A DNA stretch of 64,000 bases from Microbotryum silenes-acaulis (lineage: Eukaryota; Basidiomycota; Microbotryomycetes; Microbotryales; Microbotryaceae): NCBI GenBank assembly GCA_003665825.1, contig QPFY01000013.1:992001-1056000 (forward strand), written 5' to 3'. Positions 24,782 through 36,300 of this stretch are shown here, one piece after another. The notes under the pieces were generated by a model. That model was not told the DNA's origin. It saw nothing but the letters and a program-made list of their open reading frames with translations, and did no database searches. A program made the position numbers and the translations under genes. Every line of letters starts with the position of its first letter. The stretch's first letter is position 1.

Positions 24782-26467
24782 ATGACGCGACCGTCAGACA
24801 TACGCGTGGGATCTAGGGAAGGTTCTCCAGCAGAGTCCATTTCCTTTGGCGCTCATCCGAGTGAGTGCTCTTGTCTGGTGTGCCAACTAAGATCCCTTGT
24901 AGCAGGGCTGAGAGCAGAGTGCCAGTCATCGACCTCATCCTTCTATCTACTCAATCCTGACGGACAGCTGAAGAATTCTCTGTTCTCTCACACCTCTTGC
25001 AGGTCGGAGGCACGATCAAAGCCGTCGAGCATCCTCACAAGCCAGTACAATTCTGGATGAACCTTCTCCACGCCCGACTCGAAAGAGAAAGCGGCGCATG
25101 CCCGTGCCCCAAACCCCTTCGTCCGACTCCGACGAGCCCAATTTGGGCGTGGAGACGGTTCATCCAGAATTGTACTGGCTAGTGAGGAGGCGCTTCCGGT
25201 CATGCCCACTCCACTCTCCTACGCTCTCGCTTATGCTTACCGCTGCGTCCGCAATGTCTGTTCTTACATACCCTGGGTGTGTCAAACGTGCTCAGAATCG
25301 GATCAGTCGAAATCGCAATCCATCACCAAACTTGCCGCTCAACTCTGGAACTTCCTGAGAGACCAGGGGGACCTCGGATCTGCCCAACTTGGCGAGGACG
25401 ATGAAGAGCTTGTTCGCGCGGCTTTTGCAGCGGCAGAGGCGGGAAATAATACGACTTTTACTTCGATAGTACCACCCACCATCATCACACGGTCGCCATC
25501 CGACATTTCTTCCCCAACTCGGATGGAGCAATGCAAAAAGTACATTGCAGAATTGCGAGACCTGGCGCAACGCATGTCCAAGCTGTACGGAGTGGAAACC
25601 CTGGCCTTTATTGTCCCTCGTTATCAAGACGACGTGTCGCCAGCGACGAAGGCGACCGTGCATTCGATAGGTGGGCTCAGATTTGCAGCTCACTGCAACG
25701 ACTTCAAGGATCCATCCGGCAATTCCTTGTTGTCTAATTTTGCTTCCAAGATGAGCTGGGATGAGACACTCAAGGCCAATGAAGTGGCAGATCTGAAAGA
25801 GGGTGAGCCTTTCATCGCAAGTTATGCGCGCATGAGACCACGTTACCGTTACCAATTATGTGACATATGTTTTCGTCTCATCTATCAGCAAACACTCGCT
25901 CGATGGACAGTGCTACTCGCGGCGTTCTTGGCAACTGGCACGGCACTCTGTTCCGCGCCCAACTCAGTAAGTAGTCTGCATCTGATCGGGCTCGACTCCG
26001 TGCTAATCATTTCCGTCTTTACAGACTCTGCTCTCGAGACTATACATCGCCGTTCCGACACGGGATCATCGACAGGCGATTTCACACCTCAGAAGAAGAT
26101 GATATGGTCTACCCAGGGCTTGAAGGCACTGGGTGTCAAATTGCGGATCAAGCCCGGAACGAAGAGTAGATACGAAATGGCTCTGCATCATAGTGCAGAG
26201 ACATCGCCCAAGCAAACCGTTGCTCAGCTCAAGGCTATCATTGACGACCTCCGTCACGGCCACCTCGCTATCGTACCCTCGGTGGACCCGAACGACAATA
26301 CGGAGGCAGAGGCAAGCGACGATGACTCGAATGGCGGAGAAGGACCCCTGAGCCCAAGATTTGGTGGAGCCGGGGACGAAGGCGGAGAGGTACGCGGCGG
26401 AGAAAAAAGCGGAGAAGAAGATAGAGAAATACCGAGGGGGTGGCGGAGGAGACCGGAGGATGAATGA
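24782..26467 (+). CDS. Unrecognised 437-aa protein with hairpin-containing exon
   Basis: The model has five exons: 24782-24860, 25003-25181, 25307-25841, 25889-25966, 26025-26467. The two last introns (47 and 58 nt) are each frame-changing but together restore the frame. Removing both gives a coherent segment (LFRAQLNSALETIHRR), whereas reading through them also stays open, so retention is possible. The N-terminal part is basic and Ser/Pro-rich (PTRKRKRRMPVPQTP, a likely nuclear signal). The centre is a folded helical domain (QCKKYIAELRDLAQRMSKLY, ETLAFIVPRYQDD). The C-terminus is a Gly/Asp/Glu-rich tail. I do not recognise the family. Intron 2 (25182-25306) is the least certain join. Confidence 0.5.
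25041..25179. repeat. 35-nt inverted repeat (34/35) with 69-nt loop
   Basis: Arm 1 at 25041-25075 and arm 2 at 25145-25179 are reverse complements with one mismatch. Both lie inside exon 2 of the gene at 24782, so the transcript can form a long hairpin. Confidence 0.9.
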
Positions 26468-28693
26468 AGCAAAACATCGTCGATGGATTGAGACCGTTCT
26501 TATGTCTTTCTTTGGGCATATTATGCTCTGAGTAGGTCTGCAAGATGACCGATATTTGTTATGTCTCTGTGGTTTGTGGCGCGTCTTTCAGTGTAGATCC
26601 TTGAGTTTAGTTTCAGATGATTGTCATACACGCATACAGCGTGTCAGCTGCCATCTTGATTGTGGCAATTAATCTTAACAGGATTGCAAATTAATACGAT
26701 CAAAATGCTCATTCTGTCAGGCTCTGCCAAGATCACTGGGCATACTCGACCCCCCCCCCGGCGGACCGTTTCCTACGTCACGGCCCGGGGGCCCCTGTGT
26801 GCTCCGGGCGCCGGAACCTGACCAAGTCAGCGGCCGGCATCCCGTTCATCTACGGCCCCCCTTCCAGAGATTACGCTGGAGTCTTCCTTCACAACCAATG
26901 GTTCCGCACCTTTGTCCTACAAGGACTCGGGGCGCACCGCATGGGCCGCAGCACAACGGTGTGGCGCTCGCATCCAGGCAAGGCGCCATCTCTGCGCATC
27001 TATTTACCTTTGGGTCAACGAAATTAGAATAGCTCTCGGGCCGACGCATCTCCTCTTTCTTCTTCTTCTTCTTCTGAACTTGTGATGTACAACCAAATGG
27101 CCATACACCTTTTCCAACTTCGACCTCATCGCTGTTTCTTGCGCCTCCGGTTTCAATCACACTTGGGAACCGATCCCTCCTAATCATTCCTCATATCCAT
27201 GCTTCGTCCGAAGGCGCCGTACCATTGACCGTGTCTCGTTGCATAAGTCTGTTTGACCTTTTGGCCTACCATTGTCTTCTTCCCTTAGATACAATGTGAC
27301 TTCACCTTCAGGTCGGACCGGTTGCCACCGCATAACCCTCAACTGCCTGCGCGCCGCAAAACCGGACGGTGGATAACTGTGAGGTCATTCGGTGGGACTG
27401 CAATACAGGGGTCAGACGACAGCTCGACCTCTCCTTTCATGACCCATCCTGAATTCACCCATCGTCGCAACTATAAGACCCAACTGAAGACCAAGAAGAT
27501 GACCATCACAATGATGACAAGACGGTATGTCCCGTCGAAAAGAACTTTGAAAACACCCTCCCGGTTTGGGTACTTTCAGTCTGACTCCAACACGACGTGT
27601 TGTCCACCTTGGGTTTGAACCCTGATTGGTGTCACAAAAGATTATATGACCTGCCATCACCGAAAACCACGGCGGGGCAGTCGGTCGGTCGATATTAGAA
27701 GGAGGCCCAGGCCACAACAGAGTGCAGAACTCTCAAGCCGCCTAATGCGATGAGAAAACGTAGAGCAACGACAGAGCAAGGGGTGTATCAAGGTGAATCT
27801 GACTCGCTCGTGGCTTCGTTCAGTCATATACAGCGCATTACTTTGGGCATGGGTGACTATGACTTGCTGCAGTTCGACTGTTAAAACGCAAGCTCCCGTG
27901 ACGACGTACTTCGCGTCGAGATTACAGTGAGCGTGTGAACTGCGCAGGAAGGAATTGCGACAGAGCAGTACGCTGGCTTTTAGCAACCTAGCAAAGAGTT
28001 CATTAACGTGCCACCAATGTACAATTCATTATATCATACAGAAAAAGACTGTTAGGGGTGATCAAATTCTGTATCTTGCGTCTGAAAAGTCATCAACCAA
28101 GTGCCGAGGCAAACACTCAACGGACCTGGTCGAGTGTGAGGCTCGGAGTGGCCGTGGCAACACCACAGAAGACCTTTGTACGACGTTGGGACTGTGAGCC
28201 GGATCAGGACTTCGTTCAAGTATACATCAAAATGTAGTCGGCAGTGTTGGAATATAATAAGTACTTTTGCAATCCCTGCTCACTGTTCGGGAAGTGTCAC
28301 CCAAGGCACGACACGGACTGCGCATGTGACTGACTGGCAGGGAGCGCGGTAAGTTCTACCTGTAGGAGATCTCAGCGCAGTCAGCGCAGAAAAGATGCAA
28401 TGGACGCTTGTGTTCACTCCCTCAGTGTAGCGCGCTCTTCCTCTAAACCTTACCGGTCGTGTTGGGCTTCCGGCTGCCCGCTTTACTCGAGCGACATTAA
28501 ATTTTTCAAGCGAGCCACCGCAAGATCGAGCGATTTAGCGATGCCGGGTCTTGGATGTCTGATCGCTATTGTTGCACTTCCTGGCAAAGCGTCGTATAAC
28601 GTGTAGATCTACTAGCGAAATGAACGCATCATTGATCTCTTTACTATTGCAAGTAGCAACTGGGCAAAAGACTGCAACTATATATGATCAATA
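26468..28693. other. Intergenic, 2.2 kb, no supported gene
   Basis: Short frames only. There is a C11 homopolymer near 26,749. Composition becomes A/T-richer toward 28,000-28,690, next to the KDZ transposon, whose downstream terminus may lie here. No terminal repeats were found by eye. Confidence 0.35.
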
Positions 28694-31600
28694 TCAAATT
28701 CCCCCAAAAACATCGCCATCGTCTTCATCAAAGTTCTCGTTGATCTCGTCACTGAAGGCGCCGTAATCGGTAGTGTCGACGGAATAATGACTCAGATCAT
28801 CGCTCGAATGATCACTGATGTCAAGAAGGGCGTCATGATCCGTGGTGATGTCGTCCGACTCTCCGACCATCCCATCATTAATGCAGTCTGGCCATGTGTG
28901 ATCCGGCAAGCCACCCGCTGTGGTTCGTTGAAAAACATCAACGTCGTCGGTGCACCACATTCGGAGCTCGACCCACTCCTCCATTTGCGGTTCGCCGGTT
29001 TGCCGGTTTGCCGGGTGCATTCCCACAGGTGATCTAGGCCGCCCTTCGAAAACCATCGGCGCGCAATAGTTCTAAGACGCTCTTCTTCTTGCTCGAGCAG
29101 CATCATCGCAGAGTCATCCTGCTCATCTAGTTGGAGTAATTGCTGGCGAACTTGCTGAAACCTCTTGCGACGGCTTATCAGCCACCGTCCAATGCGACGC
29201 ACTTCCCATCCAAGTCGCTTGATTTCTTGCTGGCATCTTGCGCGAGACAATACTGCTGGAATGCCGACACGAACATCATCATCGTAGGCCCACGGCTCAG
29301 TGGGATGACTATATAATCCGTTGTTCCAGAGCGGCGCCAAGATGTCGAGTTTGAGCAGTTCGTTGAGATCCTCTGGGGCTGATGGCGGTACCCTTCGGGT
29401 TCTCAAGATCGAATGGGAATTCTGAGAATTGGCGAGGATGGCAGCATACTTTTTCACCTCGTCGTTATACATCGCCACTGCCTTCATGAGTCTTGGACGC
29501 AAAGAATTAAGATTCTTGACCAGGAGACCAGCCGCTTTCGTACCTATGAGCAGGCATTGCTACACATCAGCGTTCCTTCTGCCGGCGCAGAAGACTCGTA
29601 CCATGGATTTCCTACCGAGGGCTTTGCCGCCTAGGCGCGGGAGCCGCAGCCTCTCAGCTCCCTGTCGATATTGTACGACCAAGTCCCACAGCGAGCGAGA
29701 TGCGACCATCAATGTGCAGGCAAATTCATAGTCTGTGCCAATCAAAGGTGTTGACATATTTAAGCGAGGACAAAGGGGATCACACCGGAGGGTCAGAATG
29801 GAAGAAGGGAGTGACGTACCAGGGTCCAGGACACTGATGTTTATTTCCGACGTGCGTAAGGAGTTCAGTCGATCATCAAGAACCTGCCATTGTTTCACCA
29901 GCTGTTGAAGTTTAGTCGACTGTTCTATAAGCTTGTTCGTATCTATGGTGTTCACGCAGGCTAGTTCTTCTCTGTAGCAATCGAAAAATGAATACCGAAG
30001 TTAGGTTACCGGTTCGTGTCTCACTCCCAAATGACGACGATAGCTCAGACCCACCGGCATGCTGCGATGTCTCTGTTAACCAGCTCAAGCTTGAACATGA
30101 CGTTGCGCATCTCGGCTACCTCTTTGCGCTGCTCTTTCAGAGGGATCTGCTTGGACGCTGCACGTTGCGCGTGCCATTGTTCAAGGAGGGTAGCGACCGT
30201 CCATTCGGAGCGATTAACGACCTCAGCAATGACTCTGTCGGCTTCGGCCTTGAGCTTGATTGCGTTGTTGAGTCGAGAATTAAGTTTGGTCACTGGGCAT
30301 GATCGATACGCCAAATATCAGCGACATGGTAAGGTAGTGCATGAAAGACTGGAAGCTTAGGCGAACCAAGATCGGCCAGATGCTGCTTGTTATAAGCAGA
30401 CGCTCGACGATTGATGTTCTCCAGCCGATGGGAGGCACTCGAGGATCGATTCATGGGTATCATGCCTCGAAGCTGCGACCACAAGCGCTCGGTTCCCTCG
30501 CCATCAGTCAAACCAAAATTGGGTAGAAAGCGCGGATCAAAGTCAACCTGGCAGGACCACTTGTGCGCATAGGCATGCATCGACAAGAGAGCAAATTCTA
30601 GAAGCGGTAAGTGGTCTGCCAGAAGATTGCGCTGCGCATACCGGGGAGAGATGAGCTGCTCAGCTACGGACTAAGCCAATGCTCAGGCTGAGTGTCACGA
30701 ACAAACTCACACGGCGTAAGTGCGACGATAAGTTGCAGGCGATATCATACGCGACTCCGACGCGACTTCGATCCTGACTCGAACTTTGGTGGGAGTCCGA
30801 TCCCGAGCTGGATCTGACGTTTGTAGCGTCACTGGTACGCGCAGGCCCCGTAGTACAATCCGTTTCTCCGACTTCAACTTCTTCGAGAATCCATTTCAAC
30901 AGCGACACGGGATATACTAACCTGCGGTAGACCAAACTCGCTTATTAGTGTCCTTGCCTGGAGTCACAGATGGCCGGTCCACACATACTTTTCACCTGAT
31001 TGATGAAGGTTGCAAAGTCGCAGGCAATGATCATGACGGCACACTGCAGCAACGAAGCCTGTGTCGGCCACTACATTTGACGAAGCGGAGGTCACACCAC
31101 CATCTGCGGCCTTCCAGTTGGCCGTGCATTCGTCCTGTATAGGAGAATAGCCCGTTTAGCAATCACAGACAGTCGGGTCAACGCATTATTGGGTTCGGGT
31201 GACCCGACATCAGCAGCACCAAGGTACCTTCTCGCCCGCTTCAGTCGATCCGTCGATCAAAGCTTGCTCGTTTCGAATCTTGTCTGGTGGCAGGAATAAC
31301 GCTGGACGTGACTTGAGAGGATCAGTATTTGCCCGCGCGAATCGTCGATGCTGAAAATTGCCGTCGACAGCAATGATGACATCGAGGTCATTCTCGCTCT
31401 TGCCGGCTTTATCGATCCGAGGCCCAAAACATGCCGGACAAACGTCGGCCAGACGCTCGCGCGGGGAGAGGCCGAGAATTTCGGCGGTCAAAGTTGCCTG
31501 CAGCTGTTGCATAAATCGATATTCATCCATTGCGGCTTGAAGATGCTGACGCACGGTTGGACCCTGGGAAGCTTCCAATATTTTCTGTAAGAAACAGTGA

Positions 31601-32895
31601 ATGTTTCCGGCCTGTCCCTGTCCCAGAGCCCACCTTGTTAAAAGGATCCTCCGAGGATAATTCAGAGGACCAAAAGAGAATGAGCGCTTCGGACATGCCA
31701 TAGATACCAAAAGGATCTACCCCCCAGTAGGTGTCGAGATATTCGATCGTGCGAAAGGTGAATGCGGTGATGCCTTCTCTTTTTCGGATTGAAGATGACG
31801 ACGTCGGGAGAAGACCGTGAGCTGCCAGGGTTTGGATCTCGGAATAGCATGGGCAGTATCGTAGTTCTCGCATGCCTGCTCATGGTTGGGGGATATCAAA
31901 TCAGTCCAAGACGATAGCGTAGGGGTGATTGACAAAAGATGTGCAACAGAAGCACCTACCTGCAAAGAACAGGTCGACAACCCGGACCTTTCTGGTGACT
32001 CGGCGTTCATGACATGCGTCGCACCACTCCTCGTCGTCCGGGGAAGGGACAAACCCGCTCTGTCGAAGCACTTCTTTGGCCTTTTTCTTCATCAATAGGT
32101 ACGCCTGGAGATGTTCAGGTCGTTTTGACGCCCTAGTCTTAGCTTCGGCCCTCGCAGTCCGGCGACGATTGCGCTGCTTCTTGGCGTTCCTCTCGATCTG
32201 CGATCGCTTAAGTGAAGAGGGCGCTTGGTCTTGAGAAGCACCGTCTGGGTGGAATGGCGAATGCTCCGGTCCAGATGAGTATCCACCGCCGAAATCGCGA
32301 CCGAAGTCGTAGTCGGGCTCAAAGTCGGGCGCGCTGTTAGGCTCGAAGTCGTGCTCGAAGCCGCCGGTCTCGGTGTCTAGAGGCCACGCCGTTGCGCCAT
32401 CGGCAATGTCAGTCCAAGGCTCGGACGATGATTTGTGGAGGCCGGCAATGGATTTCTCCGAATGCTCCTTCCGACGACGCGTTGACCTCTGCAGCCTGCC
32501 AGCCTGCCAGCCTGCAGCCTGGACGGTGATGGGGGAGGGCTCGGCTGACGTTTCGGACGCCTCTTCGTCGGAGAGCGGAAAATACCGAAATTGAAGCCGA
32601 ACGTCTTGTCGAACAGCTCGCTATCCGGGGACAACGATGGCTCCCTTTTCCGTACTCGCTTGGTCCATAATCTCCTCCTCTTCTTCTTCTTCGTCTTCGC
32701 CTCCTCCTCCGTTCCCACCGACGTCGTGGCCCCATTCTCGATCGTGTCCTTGTCGCTGGTCACCTTCTTCCTCCTCCTCCTCACGGTCGTGCTCTTCTTG
32801 CGCTTGGTCTTGTCATTGCGTTTTCCCTTCTCTGTTCCGACTGGCGATGCTGAGCTAGGTTGTAGAGGTGGTGGTGTGTGTGGTAGGATGTCCAT
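28694..32895 (-). CDS. KDZ (Kyakuja-Dileera-Zisupton) family transposase
   Basis: Multi-exon transposase of a fungal class II element. From the start at 32895 (MDILPHTPPP): a Lys/Arg-rich, acidic N-terminus; an EWCDACHERRVTRK zinc-type segment ending in an exon at 31960; then from 31875 ELRYCPCYSEIQTLAAHGLL and FGIYGMSEALILFWSS. From about 31585 comes the Cys cluster CPACFG followed by the IIAVDGNFQHRRF block with the first catalytic Asp. Next are DTGFVAAVCRHDHCL, YDIACNLSSHL, and the signature FLPNFGLTDGEGTERLWSQL near 30,500. The C-terminus has DDDVRVGIPAVLSRARC and an acidic tail. These are the order and motifs of KDZ transposases. Several internal joins (near 30,350, 29,800 and 29,000) are unresolved, so I cannot say whether it is fully intact. 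Termini and target duplication were not found. Confidence 0.82.
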
Positions 32896-33318
32896 GCTTG
32901 AAGCGATGGGTGCAAGCCTGCAAGGCCTTGGGGGGAGGGAAGTGGGGGGAACTCGTGGTGCTGAGGCAGATGGACCATTAGCGGGGATAAGTAGCAAGTG
33001 CCCGAATTAGTGACCACTTTTGCCTCCGGGAATGGTGCACCTAGCCCGTACCAACGTTTTCCTGGGCCAAATCTCCAAAAAGCTCCCTAAACTCGCCGCG
33101 CGCGGGGTAGTGTATTTGTTAGGCTTATTTTGTGCTTTTCGACACCTCATGGCCTCATCGACCTCATCACCGCGCATCGCACCGCATACATCGCACCGTA
33201 TCGAATCGGATCGAATCGCATCCAAAGTCGTCTGTCTTTGCTCGGCGCAAGGGGGAGAGTATGCAAGCCGCATTCTCTACCTCGTCTCTTGCAGTGGAGC
33301 AAGAGGCCTCCGACCAAG
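32896..33318. other. Divergent spacer between KDZ transposase and NUP159
   Basis: 423 bp between two divergent starts. It presumably contains the NUP159 promoter and one end of the KDZ element. No TATA box or terminal repeat is obvious. Confidence 0.35.
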
Positions 33319-36300
33319 ATGTCGAAGCAAGTCATTCACACAGGTGGTCATGTGCCACGAGTAAACTCGCTCAGCAAGCTCCGTCCCGAACAGTCCAGCT
33401 AACCAACGGCCTCGGTTCCTCTTCACCCGCAGTTCCTCAACCTCAGTTTTCCTCAGCAAGGGTTGACCGTTCGCATCTCACCTACCGCTGACTCGGTCGA
33501 TGCTTCTGTTCCGAGCGCACGAGGGCACAAGGCGAATGTGCTCGCCGTCTCCAACACATTTGGATGGGCCGTCGCCGCGACCGAACCCAGTGGTACATCG
33601 ACCTTCTGACTGGATTGCACGATCACCCTGATGCTGACCCTCGCCAAAATGTTGTTGCTGAACGTAGGCTTTGTGCTCTTGTCGCTGTCGAGCCTGCACC
33701 AACTCTTGTCGACGGCGGCCCCCCACTCGACCCCCTCGCTTGAACCTCAACTCGCAGTTCCGACCCCACACCTCGTAGACCACTTGCACTTTGCCCAATC
33801 CGACCACTCGCTCATCGTTGCACTCCGAGATGGCCAGGTCCTCGTCTACTCACTCAAGCAGCTCGTGCAGGGACAGGTACGTCTACCGTGATTCGGGCGA
33901 GACCCTGCCTCTCAAGTCAGGCTCTTGCCACATCGCTGACTCGTAATCACTCGACGTCCGTTAACAGACCACGCCTCAACACACTCTTCCTTCGGTGGGT
34001 GGTTCGTTGCTGTCCATTCACGGCTGCCCGGCCGAGTATTCGCCGCTGGTGCTGCTTGTCTCTACGACACCGTCCCCACCTCGCATCATCAACCTCACCT
34101 CCCCCACCGCATCCCAGACCGCATTCCCTCCCGACCTCAAGGCGACATCCGCGTGCTGGTCCGTCAAGGGCAAGCAAATATCCGTCGGAGACATCGATGG
34201 TCTTGTTGCTCAGTACACTCCCGAGGGCCAACTCAAGGGCTCGATTCCTCGCCCGTCGTCGCTTTCGGCCGAATACCAGGTCCGCGCAGTCGAATGGTTG
34301 GAAAACACGGCCTGGCTCATCACGTACGCCCTGCCGACCCCAGAGGGTCAAGAACCGGTTCACGCGGACGAGATCTTTGTCGTCAACAAACTCGGCTCGG
34401 GCGAGTACGCACACGTCAAATTCTTCGACCCCACACCGGCATTTGGTTTGACCCAGTTTGAAGGGAAGCGATGGACCCTGAGGCTCAAGAGCTGGGCACC
34501 GTTCAAGCACTTGCTCTTCCTCGCCAACAAGCCATCGGCCGACTTGGGCGCGATTGCACAGTTCGAAGAGGATGGGCAATGGAAGGGCCTCGTTCTGCCC
34601 GACGCAAGTCGGCCAACGCTGCCCATGGGAGAGAACGGTGGCGATGTTGCACCTGTAGGACTGGCACTGGATCTCACTGGCGAGGCACCGAGTATTCTCG
34701 TGCTCACCACTCAAGGTGTACTTGCATCCTGGAGTGTCGCCAATTCGAACGCGCCTCAGCCGTATCAAGGGCTCGTCAAAGCAAAGGACGTCACGATCGA
34801 GTCCGAACCCGTTGCTCAGGATGCCGGAGCCGCCCCGTCCTCGGCGCCAGCTGCACCCACTTCCATTGTTTTTGGAGCTCCCAGCTCGTCTCCTTTTGCT
34901 GTGGCTTCAACATCTTCCCCCTCGCCCTTTGGGCCCTCGGCGTTTGGCTCCTCGGCGTTTGGTTCGACCCCCGCCTTTGGTCAGACGCCGGCCCTCGGGA
35001 CATCCGTCTTTGGCGCCGCGGCATCGGGCTCAAGTACACCTCCAGTAGTGTCGAGTGGTACGCCCAACGCGTTTGCCACATTTGGATTATCCTCGACCAG
35101 CGCAACTGGATTCGCTGGATTTGGCTCTGCCGCGACTTCCAGCGGGTTTGGCGCGGCTGCAGCTGCCACGCCGGCGACTTCGAATCGGGGCAGCATCTTC
35201 GGATCCGGCAGTGCATTCAAGGCCGCTCCTGCTTTTGGAAAGAGCGAGGCGGCTCCTTCCGGTTCGGCTACTCCGTTTGCTGCAGCAGCGACGACAACCA
35301 ATGCCTTTGGCTCGTCGACGAGTTCGCCCAATCCCTTTGGTTCCAAGGCCTCGGCAGCTCCAGCAACGAACGCGTTCGGGACCTCGACCTCGACACCTGC
35401 CTTCGGGGCTTCGAATGCAACGCCTGCATTCGGTGCTCCGACTGCGGCCCCTGCGTTTGGTGCACCAGCGGCCTTCGGCTCCTCGTCGGAGTTCGGCACG
35501 ACTACTGCATCTCCTTTCGGCACCGCTTCGCCTTCGCCGTTCGCCGCCCCGATGAGCTCGAACGCGTTTAGTGCGTTCGGCGGCGGGTCTTCGTCGACAA
35601 ACAACGCCTTCGGCGCAAGTACCAGTGGTGGAAGCAGCGGATTCGGTGCGTTCGCAGCGGCCAAACCAGCAAACGGGGCCTCGATCTTTGGCTCGGGCGG
35701 CGCATTGGGTTCTTCGACTTCCTCGACGCCCGGTGGGAGCTCGACGACTATTTCGGCTTTCGGGAACGGAGGTTCGGCTTTTGGGGCTGGAGGATCAGCA
35801 CCTGCGTTCGGTACTGGCTCGTTCGGTGGCTCCCCCGCTTCGACAACAGCTGCGTCTACGCCCAAGCCTTCATTCGGCTTGCGCAAAGATGCCTTCAACT
35901 CGGACGACGAGGACGAAGATGTCGATGTCGTCGACGATTCGGGAGCGAGGGTCGACGAACCGCCGGATCTGGAACCTGAACGCACGGGTTTGGATCTGAA
36001 TGCTAGTTTGAAAACTGCCAAGACTTCGAGCGAGAGGGTCGCTGAGAAAGCTTCTCAGGGGAGTGCGGGTAGCTTTGGTACGGCTCCGTCGGGTGCGTTT
36101 GGGATGGGTAGTTTGGGACTTGGAGGATCGACGACGCCCGCGGCGACGACACCGACAAGCGAAGCGAAGCAACTACCTGTTTCTGGCTCTGCAGCGGCTG
36201 CATCCCCTACCCTTCCGCCTACTCCAACACCGAAGCCGGCCGAGTCCCCTGCTACTTTGCCTTCGTCGCCTGCAGCTCCTGTATCTTTCAAGAGTGGGTT

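Noticed and set aside
25041..25179. Hairpin as terminal inverted repeats of a MITE
   Set aside because: There is no target duplication, both arms read as coding in the gene model, and the unit is only 139 bp.
34981..36021. 346-codon minus-strand frame opposite NUP159
   Set aside because: It mirrors the GC-rich FG-repeat codons of the sense gene and has only repetitive Pro/Ala/Glu content.
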